Of a stretch of 64,000 bases of DNA, positions 35,772 to 43,461 are shown piece by piece. Numbering within the stretch: the stretch's first letter is position 1; the number at the start of each line of letters is the position of its first letter. The position numbers and the translations under genes are program-made. The stretch comes from Gammaproteobacteria bacterium (GTDB lineage: Bacteria; Pseudomonadota; Gammaproteobacteria; SZUA-229): NCBI GenBank assembly GCA_029881795.1, contig JAOULX010000009.1, positions 1-64,000 on the forward strand. The letters are read 5' to 3'. Below the pieces are notes generated by a model. The model was given only the letters and a program-made list of their open reading frames with translations, was not told the DNA's origin and searched no databases.

Positions 35772-36416
35772 CTATGCCGCTGCTTTTTTCTTGATGGTAA
35801 TAATATTCAGGCATTTAACAGCAGCCATCTCAAGGCCGTCTACCAGTTTGCTGGTTTTTGTCTGGATGACAGTATGCATCAGCAATAGCGGTATCGCCGC
35901 AATCAGTCCGAATGCAGTGGTATTCATTGCCACCGAAATACTGGCAGACAGTAAATCTGCTTTTTCAGCCGGGTCGGCATTAGCCACTGCTGTAAATGCC
36001 TCGATTAAACCAATAATAGTCCCCAGCAGTCCCAGTAGCGTTGCAATATTGGCAAATGTGGCCAGATAATGCGTTCTTGCTTCCAGTGGCGGCATCACTT
36101 CCATCATGCCCTCTTCCATCGCTGCTTCAATATCATCGCGGCGCTGCGCCGTAGACAAGCGATTAAATCCATAACTTAAGACGATACTAAGCTGTGATTT
36201 GGAGTTACTCATTTGCTGCATTGCGCCTTTATAATCATGCGTCTCCAGCAGTGGTAACAAACGCCCCCAGGTTCTGCGCATGGAAAGCTGTGACTTTGAT
36301 ATAACGATATATCTTTCCAGCGCGATGGCTACGCCTAGTGCCAGAACAATGAGTATCGGGTACATAAACAGCCCGCCAGTTTGAAAGAAATTAATGAGCG
36401 AATTAAATATATCCAT
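35772..36416 (-). CDS. ExbB/TolQ/MotA-family proton channel protein
   Basis: 214 residues with three membrane helices (about 15-35, 115-140, 155-185), the ExbB pattern GLLGTIIGLIEAF and SISVAMNTTAFGLIAAIPLLLMH near the C-terminus. It forms the pentameric channel around which ExbD dimers sit. ExbD genes follow at 37 bases. In context it would drive the AgmX-type transducer rather than siderophore uptake, since no TonB-dependent receptor is near. Confidence 0.92.
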   Translation of the reverse strand: MDIFNSLINFFQTGGLFMYPILIVLALGVAIALERYIVISKSQLSMRRTWGRLLPLLETHDYKGAMQQMSNSKSQLSIVLSYGFNRLSTAQRRDDIEAAMEEGMMEVMPPLEARTHYLATFANIATLLGLLGTIIGLIEAFTAVANADPAEKADLLSASISVAMNTTAFGLIAAIPLLLMHTVIQTKTSKLVDGLEMAAVKCLNIITIKKKAAA

Positions 36417-36464
36417 AGTGTCTCCTAAATTGTTTTTTGTTTAACCGTCGGGTTAATATCGTAA

Positions 36465-36740
36465 TTATTCTGTCTGACTTTCAATCAACTCGGCATAATT
36501 GTTTTCCTGCCGTTTAAACTCTTCCGGATCGACGGGCCTGAGCATATCATCTGTCATACCATGCACCTTCAACTGGTAATCAATTTCTGTCGCTGCTACT
36601 TTTTTCCAAGGCACCACATATAAAATTTTAGGCAACTCACTGTTTCCGGTTATCTTGCTCGACTCAAGTCTTATTCGCTGTTCCGCCTGCACAGAAACAG
36701 ATATTAACAGAAGAGACAACAATATTAATCGTATTCTCAT
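36465..36740 (-). CDS. small exported protein of the machine cluster, unrecognised
   Basis: 91 residues with a signal peptide (cleavage near residue 19, VQA). The mature part is short and mixed: SSKITGNSELPKILYVVPWKKV then a helical charged tail. It abuts the TPR lipoprotein gene and precedes exbB, so it is probably a periplasmic component of the same machine. No family is recognised. Confidence 0.65.
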   Translation of the reverse strand: MRIRLILLSLLLISVSVQAEQRIRLESSKITGNSELPKILYVVPWKKVAATEIDYQLKVHGMTDDMLRPVDPEEFKRQENNYAELIESQTE

Positions 36741-37325
36741 TTATTTTCTCGACTTTAATTGACGTTGCAACAGTGACACCCATTGCGAAACCCGTTTATC
36801 ACCAGCTTTTTTCAGATCAAGGTATAAGCGATAATTTTCCAGTGCCTTATCCGGCTTATGCAGATACAACTCCTGCAATATTCCCAGATTATAATACGCA
36901 CTGGCGTAATATGGGTTGCTTACAATCGCCGCCTCTAGCATCCTTTCAGCCTCTGAAAACTTACCTTTCTTTCTGTAGATAACAGCCAGATTGTTTCTTG
37001 CCTGTACCAGCTTGTCGTTTATTTTAAGTGATTTTTCAAAAAACTCTTCGGCCTTGCTCAATCTGTTTTTACTGGCATAAATAACCGCTTTATTAGCCAG
37101 CACCCCACTTGCATTCGGGTATTTTTTTAACAGTTTATTAAGTATAACTTGTGCCTGCTTCAGACGCTTTTTTTTGATTCCCTCTAATGCTCTTTTATAG
37201 ACCCGTTTGTCTGAATCCGACATTGATGACTGCTGATCAGCAGATTCATCGTCGATTTTCACAACATCCTGCACACAGGCTGTTAACAGACTAAAGCATA
37301 AGATCAAGCTCAGACTATAACGCAT
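36741..37325 (-). CDS. TPR lipoprotein
   Basis: 194 residues. A lipoprotein signal with lipobox LTAC (cysteine at 17), then three to four tetratricopeptide repeats (for example ALEGIKKKRLKQAQVILNKL, VYASK..AEEFFEKSLKIND and ASAYYNLGILQEL). It would be a periplasm-facing scaffold, most likely on the outer membrane. It overlaps the preceding giant TPR gene by 11 bases. Analogous in type to GltE of the Myxococcus machine, an inference from architecture only. Confidence 0.85.
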   Translation of the reverse strand: MRYSLSLILCFSLLTACVQDVVKIDDESADQQSSMSDSDKRVYKRALEGIKKKRLKQAQVILNKLLKKYPNASGVLANKAVIYASKNRLSKAEEFFEKSLKINDKLVQARNNLAVIYRKKGKFSEAERMLEAAIVSNPYYASAYYNLGILQELYLHKPDKALENYRLYLDLKKAGDKRVSQWVSLLQRQLKSRK

Positions 37326-40104
37326 CGATCACCAGCTCCAGCTTTTCTTCACGCAGATAACGGCCGGGGTATAACTTAGCCAGATTATCAACACTTTTTT
37401 TGACCCATTTATCATAAATTGAATCCCGTGTACGCTTCAGATTACTCTGATAAAACTCGATCGCTTTTTCTTCGAAAGGAAACGCCTGCTCCTCAAGCAA
37501 TATATTGTATTGCTCAAGTTCCTCTGCATTGAGATTTTTAGGACGTTCTGATTTCATCAGCGCTTTACTGAATTCATTATATATCACACCGATTTTATGA
37601 GTGGCTTCAGTACTTGTCTCTGCTATTTTGTATCTGAGCACACTGGCAAAGGCATTCACCGCCTTTTTCATCCTGGTCTTTTTTAATTTCAAATTCTTTT
37701 TAAACGGCGCTTTAAGTGTAACCCAGCTGTAATGCAAATAGGCCCGGTCAGCTAGGCTAACTGAGGCCTTTGATGCCAGATAACGGGAGCGTGCAGAACG
37801 TGATTTACCAGCCGATTTCTCTGCTGCGATAAGCTTTTCTTGCCACTCCCTCTGTTTTTTCGCCTGATTCAGATAGCCGTAAATCTCTATTACTTTCTGC
37901 CGTGTCTCCATCGCAATCGCGAACGGACGGGGGTATTTCGCCAGATAGGTCTGATAGGCCTCTATCGCCTTCCATCTTTTAGCAGCTTTTTCATACAACT
38001 CTGCTATCTGATAATAAAGTAGCCGCCGCTGTTTAGCGGACTTTGTAAACTTTATCATCCTCGTATACTCGGAAGCCACATTTACATATTGTTTGCTTTC
38101 TTTATAGGCAACCGCAAGCTTTGTCGTTACATCGTTTTGCAATTTATGCTTCGGATAAAACTTCCTGAAACGCACCAGCACGTTAATGGCTTTTTCCCAT
38201 TGTTTTGTTTTAAGCAACTCATTTGCTGCATCAAATTCGGCTGCAGAGACTATTGATGACTCAGGTACTACTTTTTTAAGCCTCAGAAAGGTCCTGATCG
38301 CCAGTTCACTGTCACCGGCTTTCTGAGCAATCTCCGCTTCTTTATATATAGAGATAGCAATTCGCTTTCTGATTTTTTTATACTCTTTGTCTTTCTTTTC
38401 TTTAGCGGGCCTTAGTTTTAACAGTTCAAGATAAGTTTTTTCTGCCTCAGAATATAATTCTAGTTCAAACTGACCATGCCCAAGAATCAACAGCGCCTTC
38501 TTTTTCTGCTTGCTAGTCGATTGCGGCAGCACTAATTCTGCCATATCAATCGCCTCAAGAAATTTTCCCTGCTCATATTGGATTTCTGCAACATGCAGCA
38601 ATGTATTTTTAAGGCGCTTATCTTTAGGGTAGGCAGCAGCGAATTTTAGAGTACTGTCCACGACTTTTTTCTGCCACTCCAGCCTGGTCTTTGTTTTCGG
38701 CTGTGCCAGCTTTGCCACACTGGTTGCAACCAGCACAGCCGAGTATGCTGCCTCTGTAGTTTCTTCTGACTTCTTGTAATTATATGCCACCGCCTCATAA
38801 GCACTGAAGGCCTCATCATATCGCCTTAACTCTGCTAACAGCTCGGCATATAAAAAATGCATGTGAGCGGTCTCTTTATCCAGCGGGAAAGATTCAATAT
38901 ATTCTGAGTACCAGTGTATCGCCCTGGTTTTTTCTTTATCGGATTTCTTGTTCTGACCCAGACTGTGATGGTACTGTGCCAATAATTTAAAGTTGTATTT
39001 GAGTGCTGTTTTTATTCCTTCAAACTTATCAATATCATTAGTTTGCCAGTAAGCTGACTTCAGTGAATACAGGTGAGAGAATTCCTGTCGCGCAGCAATG
39101 ACTTTTTTCGGTAATTTGCTGCTGCGCCAGACATCGATTGTTTCCAGCGCGAGATCAGGTGAATGCTCAGAATTTTTATAACTCTTCACAAAGGCCATAT
39201 AGCTGTCAGCGGTATCAGCATAACGCTTCTGACCAAGGTATAACTGGCCCAGTGAATAATAGATATCTTTGATATATGGCCCGGCTTTTCTTTTTGTAAA
39301 GAAATTATTCACAGAAGAAACACCCTTCATTGATGAAAAACTCAGGCTGATAACACGCAGACTATCCGCATAGAGTTCATTCTCAATTCTTGACAGCTCT
39401 CTTTCACTGCCAAATTTTAAATTATCCAACACCGATACAAAATCATGCAGCGCCAGATCATATTTCAATAACTTAAAATAAACCCAGCCACGTTTATACA
39501 AGGAATTATCTGCATAAATAGATTCTCTGCTCAGTACGGCGGTATATGCTTTAAGGGCTTTCTGGTAGTCTTTTTCAATAAAATACGCCTCAGCCAGTCT
39601 GAATTGAGCCTGTGAATAAAACTCTGATTGCGGATACGAATTAACCAGCCTTACCAAACTGGCCATAACCTGATCAGGCTCGGCGTTTAGCTCATAAGCC
39701 CGTGCCAGCTGATATAAAACGCGGTGATTATCAGCCTCGCCAGGATATTCTTTCAGGGCCGTTTCAAATAACTCCACTGCAGATGCAATACCCTGTTCAA
39801 TATCCCGTTGCTGCTGCTCTGTTACGGTATCACTGGCTATCAGTTTTTCTGCCTGATCGACTTCAATCTCGGCTAAGCGCACCAGTACCTGTCTGCGTTG
39901 CTCACTAGATGGCCTGGATACCTGCAGATATTTTCTATATTCGAAAATAGCACTGCCGCCGGTCTTAACCGCTGGCAGCTGATTTAGAAAACTCAGATCA
40001 GCCTGCTGCTCAATATCAGCAATCGTGATCTTATCTGCGTATGCTAGCGAACCGTAATATACACTTAGAAAAAAAGCTGTATGCCTGCAGCAGCGCCTAA
40101 TCAC
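37315..40104 (-). CDS. giant periplasmic TPR protein
   Basis: 929 residues, GTG start within a GTGA overlap with the upstream gene. A signal peptide (cleavage near residue 23, AYA) is followed by an almost continuous array of tetratricopeptide-like helix pairs from about 50 to 880 (for example EADNHRVLYQLARAYELNAEP, PQSEFYSQAQFRLAEAYFIE, KKALLILGHGQFELELYSEA), rich in lysine. It has no other domain. In role it resembles GltD-type TPR scaffolds, linking inner membrane motor to outer membrane partners; this is inference. Confidence 0.85.
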   Translation of the reverse strand: MIRRCCRHTAFFLSVYYGSLAYADKITIADIEQQADLSFLNQLPAVKTGGSAIFEYRKYLQVSRPSSEQRRQVLVRLAEIEVDQAEKLIASDTVTEQQQRDIEQGIASAVELFETALKEYPGEADNHRVLYQLARAYELNAEPDQVMASLVRLVNSYPQSEFYSQAQFRLAEAYFIEKDYQKALKAYTAVLSRESIYADNSLYKRGWVYFKLLKYDLALHDFVSVLDNLKFGSERELSRIENELYADSLRVISLSFSSMKGVSSVNNFFTKRKAGPYIKDIYYSLGQLYLGQKRYADTADSYMAFVKSYKNSEHSPDLALETIDVWRSSKLPKKVIAARQEFSHLYSLKSAYWQTNDIDKFEGIKTALKYNFKLLAQYHHSLGQNKKSDKEKTRAIHWYSEYIESFPLDKETAHMHFLYAELLAELRRYDEAFSAYEAVAYNYKKSEETTEAAYSAVLVATSVAKLAQPKTKTRLEWQKKVVDSTLKFAAAYPKDKRLKNTLLHVAEIQYEQGKFLEAIDMAELVLPQSTSKQKKKALLILGHGQFELELYSEAEKTYLELLKLRPAKEKKDKEYKKIRKRIAISIYKEAEIAQKAGDSELAIRTFLRLKKVVPESSIVSAAEFDAANELLKTKQWEKAINVLVRFRKFYPKHKLQNDVTTKLAVAYKESKQYVNVASEYTRMIKFTKSAKQRRLLYYQIAELYEKAAKRWKAIEAYQTYLAKYPRPFAIAMETRQKVIEIYGYLNQAKKQREWQEKLIAAEKSAGKSRSARSRYLASKASVSLADRAYLHYSWVTLKAPFKKNLKLKKTRMKKAVNAFASVLRYKIAETSTEATHKIGVIYNEFSKALMKSERPKNLNAEELEQYNILLEEQAFPFEEKAIEFYQSNLKRTRDSIYDKWVKKSVDNLAKLYPGRYLREEKLELVIDAL

Positions 40105-41573
40105 TTTTGCACTGCCTCAGCTGCAGCATCAGACTCTTGCTGCAAAGCCTGTTGTATTAATTGCTCTGTTTCCAGCTGCTGTTGTTTTAACTCCTGTTTA
40201 TCATAAAACTGTGCCAGAGCAAAACGAGCCTGTGACAGATAATCTGTTACCTCATCGTACTGCGCCCTTAAGGTATCAATAATAAAATGTCGGGCAAATT
40301 TCTGATGCCACTCGATCGACTGCCGAACTTCTGCTTTTGATTTTTCAACAGCAGCAACCGACTCCTGATAGCGGGCTTTATTTTTATCCGTAACATCCGG
40401 CTCTGCAATGACCAGCTGATAAAACACCTGCTCCAGTCTTTTTTCAACAAATGTCATTTCACGGTATTTATAAACAGCGTCGCGCCATTCATCCAATGTT
40501 GATACATAGCGAAACAAACGACTCATCTGTTTGTTAGTCAGCCATTCATCGACGTGTAATATTTTATCCAGATCCAGCAGATAGCGATCAAACTCACCCG
40601 CCCCGGTTTTTTCAATATAATGCGACAAGTCCAGTCTTTGCTGACCAAAATATTCAACTGCATACTGGTAAAAGGCCATCGCCTTTTCTCTATTATCTAT
40701 TTTTTGCAGCAGATACGGTATAACGATATAGGCGTGATGAATCGCTTCATTACCTACTGTCTGCTTAATCAGCCGCAGCGAAAGATTAAGCGCCAGTTCA
40801 TATTGCTTCAACTCTGATGAGGCATAGATCATTCCTTGCAAAGCCCGCGAACCCAGATGACCGTGCAGCAACACTTTTCTGAAGGCGAGCTTTGACTGCT
40901 GATAATGCCCGCCCTGCAGCAGCACATAACCCAAGGTGGTGTATATCTGATCGGTGAAGGCGTCTGCCTGATTTTTTATTGCAGCCGCATTTGCCAGTGC
41001 CGTCAATGATTTCTCAAACGCTGCAATATCAGCATTTTTTCTCATCATACAGATCGCAATATTGTATTTCACATAAGACGTGAACGGCGAAGTCTCTGCT
41101 ACCTTCTGCAATTCTTTAATGGCGGTATCGTACTGCTTATTATTCATCGCCATAATGCCATACATAATATTTTTCATCTGCTGATTAGCGGCCGATAAAT
41201 CACCCTCTATTTTAGAAAAAGCAGTCGCAGCAGAGCTTACCCGTCGACCTTTATAGTGCAGTTTGCCAAGATAAAACCAGGCTTTATTTCGTATCTTTAC
41301 TGATTCGTTTTTAGTTAACAGGTCAAGCATGCCACTGACCTGACTATGCAAATCATAGTTTAGATAAACCGATGCAACATAGGCCATACTGTTATTATCG
41401 AGCGTCAATGAAGCGCTCTCTTTTGCTGTCAGATAATGACTGATCGCATCAAAATTATCATCCTGCATTCGATAGAACATGATTTCTGAAAACAGAACAT
41501 CTGCCAGTTCCTGCTCTGTTGCTGAGCAACTGAGGGTATAAAAAACAAGCAGCAGTGACAACAGCCGTCTCAT
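40101..41573 (-). CDS. periplasmic TPR protein
   Basis: 490 residues with a signal peptide (TLSCSA near 15-20) and TPR-like helix pairs along most of the length (KAWFYLGKLHYKGRRVSSAATAF, KYNIAICMMRKNADIAAF, LGYVLLQGGHYQQSKLAF). A coiled-coil, glutamine-rich C-terminal tail runs from 455 to 490. The signal contains LSCSA, so a lipoprotein (cysteine near 16) is possible. It overlaps both neighbours by four bases. Confidence 0.82.
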   Translation of the reverse strand: MRRLLSLLLVFYTLSCSATEQELADVLFSEIMFYRMQDDNFDAISHYLTAKESASLTLDNNSMAYVASVYLNYDLHSQVSGMLDLLTKNESVKIRNKAWFYLGKLHYKGRRVSSAATAFSKIEGDLSAANQQMKNIMYGIMAMNNKQYDTAIKELQKVAETSPFTSYVKYNIAICMMRKNADIAAFEKSLTALANAAAIKNQADAFTDQIYTTLGYVLLQGGHYQQSKLAFRKVLLHGHLGSRALQGMIYASSELKQYELALNLSLRLIKQTVGNEAIHHAYIVIPYLLQKIDNREKAMAFYQYAVEYFGQQRLDLSHYIEKTGAGEFDRYLLDLDKILHVDEWLTNKQMSRLFRYVSTLDEWRDAVYKYREMTFVEKRLEQVFYQLVIAEPDVTDKNKARYQESVAAVEKSKAEVRQSIEWHQKFARHFIIDTLRAQYDEVTDYLSQARFALAQFYDKQELKQQQLETEQLIQQALQQESDAAAEAVQK

Positions 41574-42106
41574 TGGCTGCCCTTAATTATTGCAAATGAG
41601 ATATCTGGTCTTCTTGTAACTATATTGCTGCTCACTTTAATCCGCGCTATGACCTCACCTGATTTTTTATCAAACAGCCAGGTTTGTGCTTTTTTAATAA
41701 TATTGCCCTGCCGGTCGGCCCCGGAAAGAACCGCAACCACTTCATGGACGCCTTCTGTAGCGCTGCCTATATAGACTCGGTTAGCACCACCTCTAAGCAG
41801 AGCAGTTTGTTGCTTTTCGTCGTAATTAAAAGTGGTTTTATCTGCACCATCAAGCTGCACAATGATTTGTTTAAGGATAAACACCGCACCCTGATCATGC
41901 GACAAATATATTTGCAGGCGGTTTTGCTCGGGATAAGAGCTATCCATTATTAACTTACTGGCGTTTTTGATTACCTGTAAAGCTCTGAGTTTTATTTGCT
42001 GATCGGCCTGAGACTGTTTTTCCTTTTGATTACTCGTCGCTGACAGATTAAATGCCTGCACACAAAGCGTAATTAAAATAAGACTTTGCCAGAGAACTCT
42101 GCGCAT
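41570..42106 (-). CDS. unrecognised exported protein of the machine cluster
   Basis: About 178 residues from the ATG at 42106, which overlaps the preceding stop as TGATG; a longer frame from a GTG at 42118 is less likely. A signal peptide (QAFNLSA near 20) leads to a beta-rich domain with QNRLQIYLSHDQGAVFILKQIIVQLDGADK and HEVVAVLSGADRQGNIIKKAQTW. The pattern resembles a small immunoglobulin-like sandwich, but I name no family. It is strongly coupled to its neighbours. Confidence 0.65.
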   Translation of the reverse strand: MRRVLWQSLILITLCVQAFNLSATSNQKEKQSQADQQIKLRALQVIKNASKLIMDSSYPEQNRLQIYLSHDQGAVFILKQIIVQLDGADKTTFNYDEKQQTALLRGGANRVYIGSATEGVHEVVAVLSGADRQGNIIKKAQTWLFDKKSGEVIARIKVSSNIVTRRPDISFAIIKGSQ

Positions 42107-42714
42107 CAGAATGACCACTCAATCCCGAGATGAATTTCTGTATTATTTGTCAGCTTATCAGTTCCCAGAATATCCGAATTAATTAAGCGGTCGCGAAATT
42201 CAATCCTCAAGGAGTGACCGTTAGCCGGCTCTATTTTCAGGCCAACACCGGCATGCAAGGCCACGTAATCTTCACTATCGATCGTAATTGATCCGATTCC
42301 GCCCAGCAGATAAATATCCGCACGTAGTGCCTGACCTTTGCGCCAGTAAACTTCTGCCGGCAAAACATTGTAGCCAAGCAAGACACTGTAAAAACCCGCA
42401 ACAACCTCTTCTTCAGATAATAACGGCAACCCGACGTTTCTATATTCACTATCATTAACCAGCGCAGCACCTAACTCTGCCGATACAAACAGATCTTCAT
42501 CAAACGGATAATTAATATACCAGGCCAGCATTGGGCTGCTGTTAAAGTTTTCAAAGTTCATTAGCCCGATATAAACACCGCTGTTGATACCCACATTCAC
42601 CAGATCAGCATCTTTTATCAAAGCCTGTTCAGCATCGGGGTTGACTATATCAAATGCACTAACCAGCGGACTGAACAGCAGCAATAAAATAATAGCTAAA
42701 TATCTGTCTTTCAT
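42106..42714 (-). CDS. outer-membrane beta-barrel protein
   Basis: 202 residues with a signal peptide (cleavage near 20, VSA) and alternating hydrophobic strands ending in a terminal aromatic (IHLGIEWSF), the insertion signal of outer membrane barrels. About eight strands are possible. In the Glt and Nfs machines, small barrels (GltA, GltB, NfsA, NfsB) are outer membrane parts; the same slot is inferred here. Confidence 0.78.
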   Translation of the reverse strand: MKDRYLAIILLLLFSPLVSAFDIVNPDAEQALIKDADLVNVGINSGVYIGLMNFENFNSSPMLAWYINYPFDEDLFVSAELGAALVNDSEYRNVGLPLLSEEEVVAGFYSVLLGYNVLPAEVYWRKGQALRADIYLLGGIGSITIDSEDYVALHAGVGLKIEPANGHSLRIEFRDRLINSDILGTDKLTNNTEIHLGIEWSF

Positions 42715-42723
42715 ATCATTCCT

Positions 42724-43461
42724 TCAATAAAAGTAATTCAGGCCAACACTGACTTCTTCTAGGTATTCATCAAACTGCTCTGACTGCGGATAATAACGCA
42801 GCCATTGCGCAGAAAAGCTGATGCGTTTTGACTCTGCAAAAACAATTCCCAGCCCTGCTTTATTGATTGCAGCACTGAGCTGACTTCCGCCGATTACCTG
42901 AGCAGAAGGTTTATTAACAATTTGCCCGCCACCAACGATTAAATACGGTATCAGCGTTTTTATACGTTTAAAGTAAAAGTTAAGATCCAATGTCAGCACG
43001 CGTGTTTGTGAAATCTTTCCGGGCACTTCGCCAATATTCAACGAGACCCGCATATCATCCTCAAAGCGATGACCGGCCTCAAATCCCAGCAAAATATCGC
43101 CCTGCAAAAAACCCGCTCTGAAACTCAGGTCAAATTCAGTCTCGCCTTCAAAATTAATCAGAAACTCATCAAAACTCATATCTGGATTAAGCAGACGATT
43201 ATCCAGTAACGTCGCCAGCGTCGCCCAGCCATAGACCTGTTCATTCTGCTGCAGATAAAACCAGTCAGCATATTGCTTTTTTATGTGCACCACTTCACCG
43301 CTCAGTAACACATGCTCTACCCGGTATTCATTTGCAGGGCCTTTATGAAGCTCAAGAAAGGCTTCGGTTATTTTTATCTCAACCGGTATATTTTCTTTTG
43401 CCAGCAGATGACATGACAGCGTCATCAAGATTATCAGGGCAGTTATCTTCGACCTGATCAC
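42724..43461 (-). CDS. SH3-like domain plus outer-membrane barrel
   Basis: 245 residues, GTG start overlapping the upstream stop (GTGA). After a signal peptide (near 21) comes a bacterial SH3-like domain at about 28-90 (LELHKGPANEYRVEHVLLSGEVVHIKK, WFYLQQNEQVYGWA). A beta-barrel-like segment then ends in terminal tyrosine (VSVGLNYFY). The SH3 domain could contact peptidoglycan or partner proteins while the barrel sits in the outer membrane. This combination is notable. Confidence 0.75.
   Translation of the reverse strand: MIRSKITALIILMTLSCHLLAKENIPVEIKITEAFLELHKGPANEYRVEHVLLSGEVVHIKKQYADWFYLQQNEQVYGWATLATLLDNRLLNPDMSFDEFLINFEGETEFDLSFRAGFLQGDILLGFEAGHRFEDDMRVSLNIGEVPGKISQTRVLTLDLNFYFKRIKTLIPYLIVGGGQIVNKPSAQVIGGSQLSAAINKAGLGIVFAESKRISFSAQWLRYYPQSEQFDEYLEEVSVGLNYFY

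Noticed and set aside
33770-36416. TonB-ExbB-ExbD system for siderophore uptake
   Set aside because: No TonB-dependent receptor is nearby, there are two ExbD, and the transducer has an AgmX/PglI rather than ordinary TonB C-terminus.
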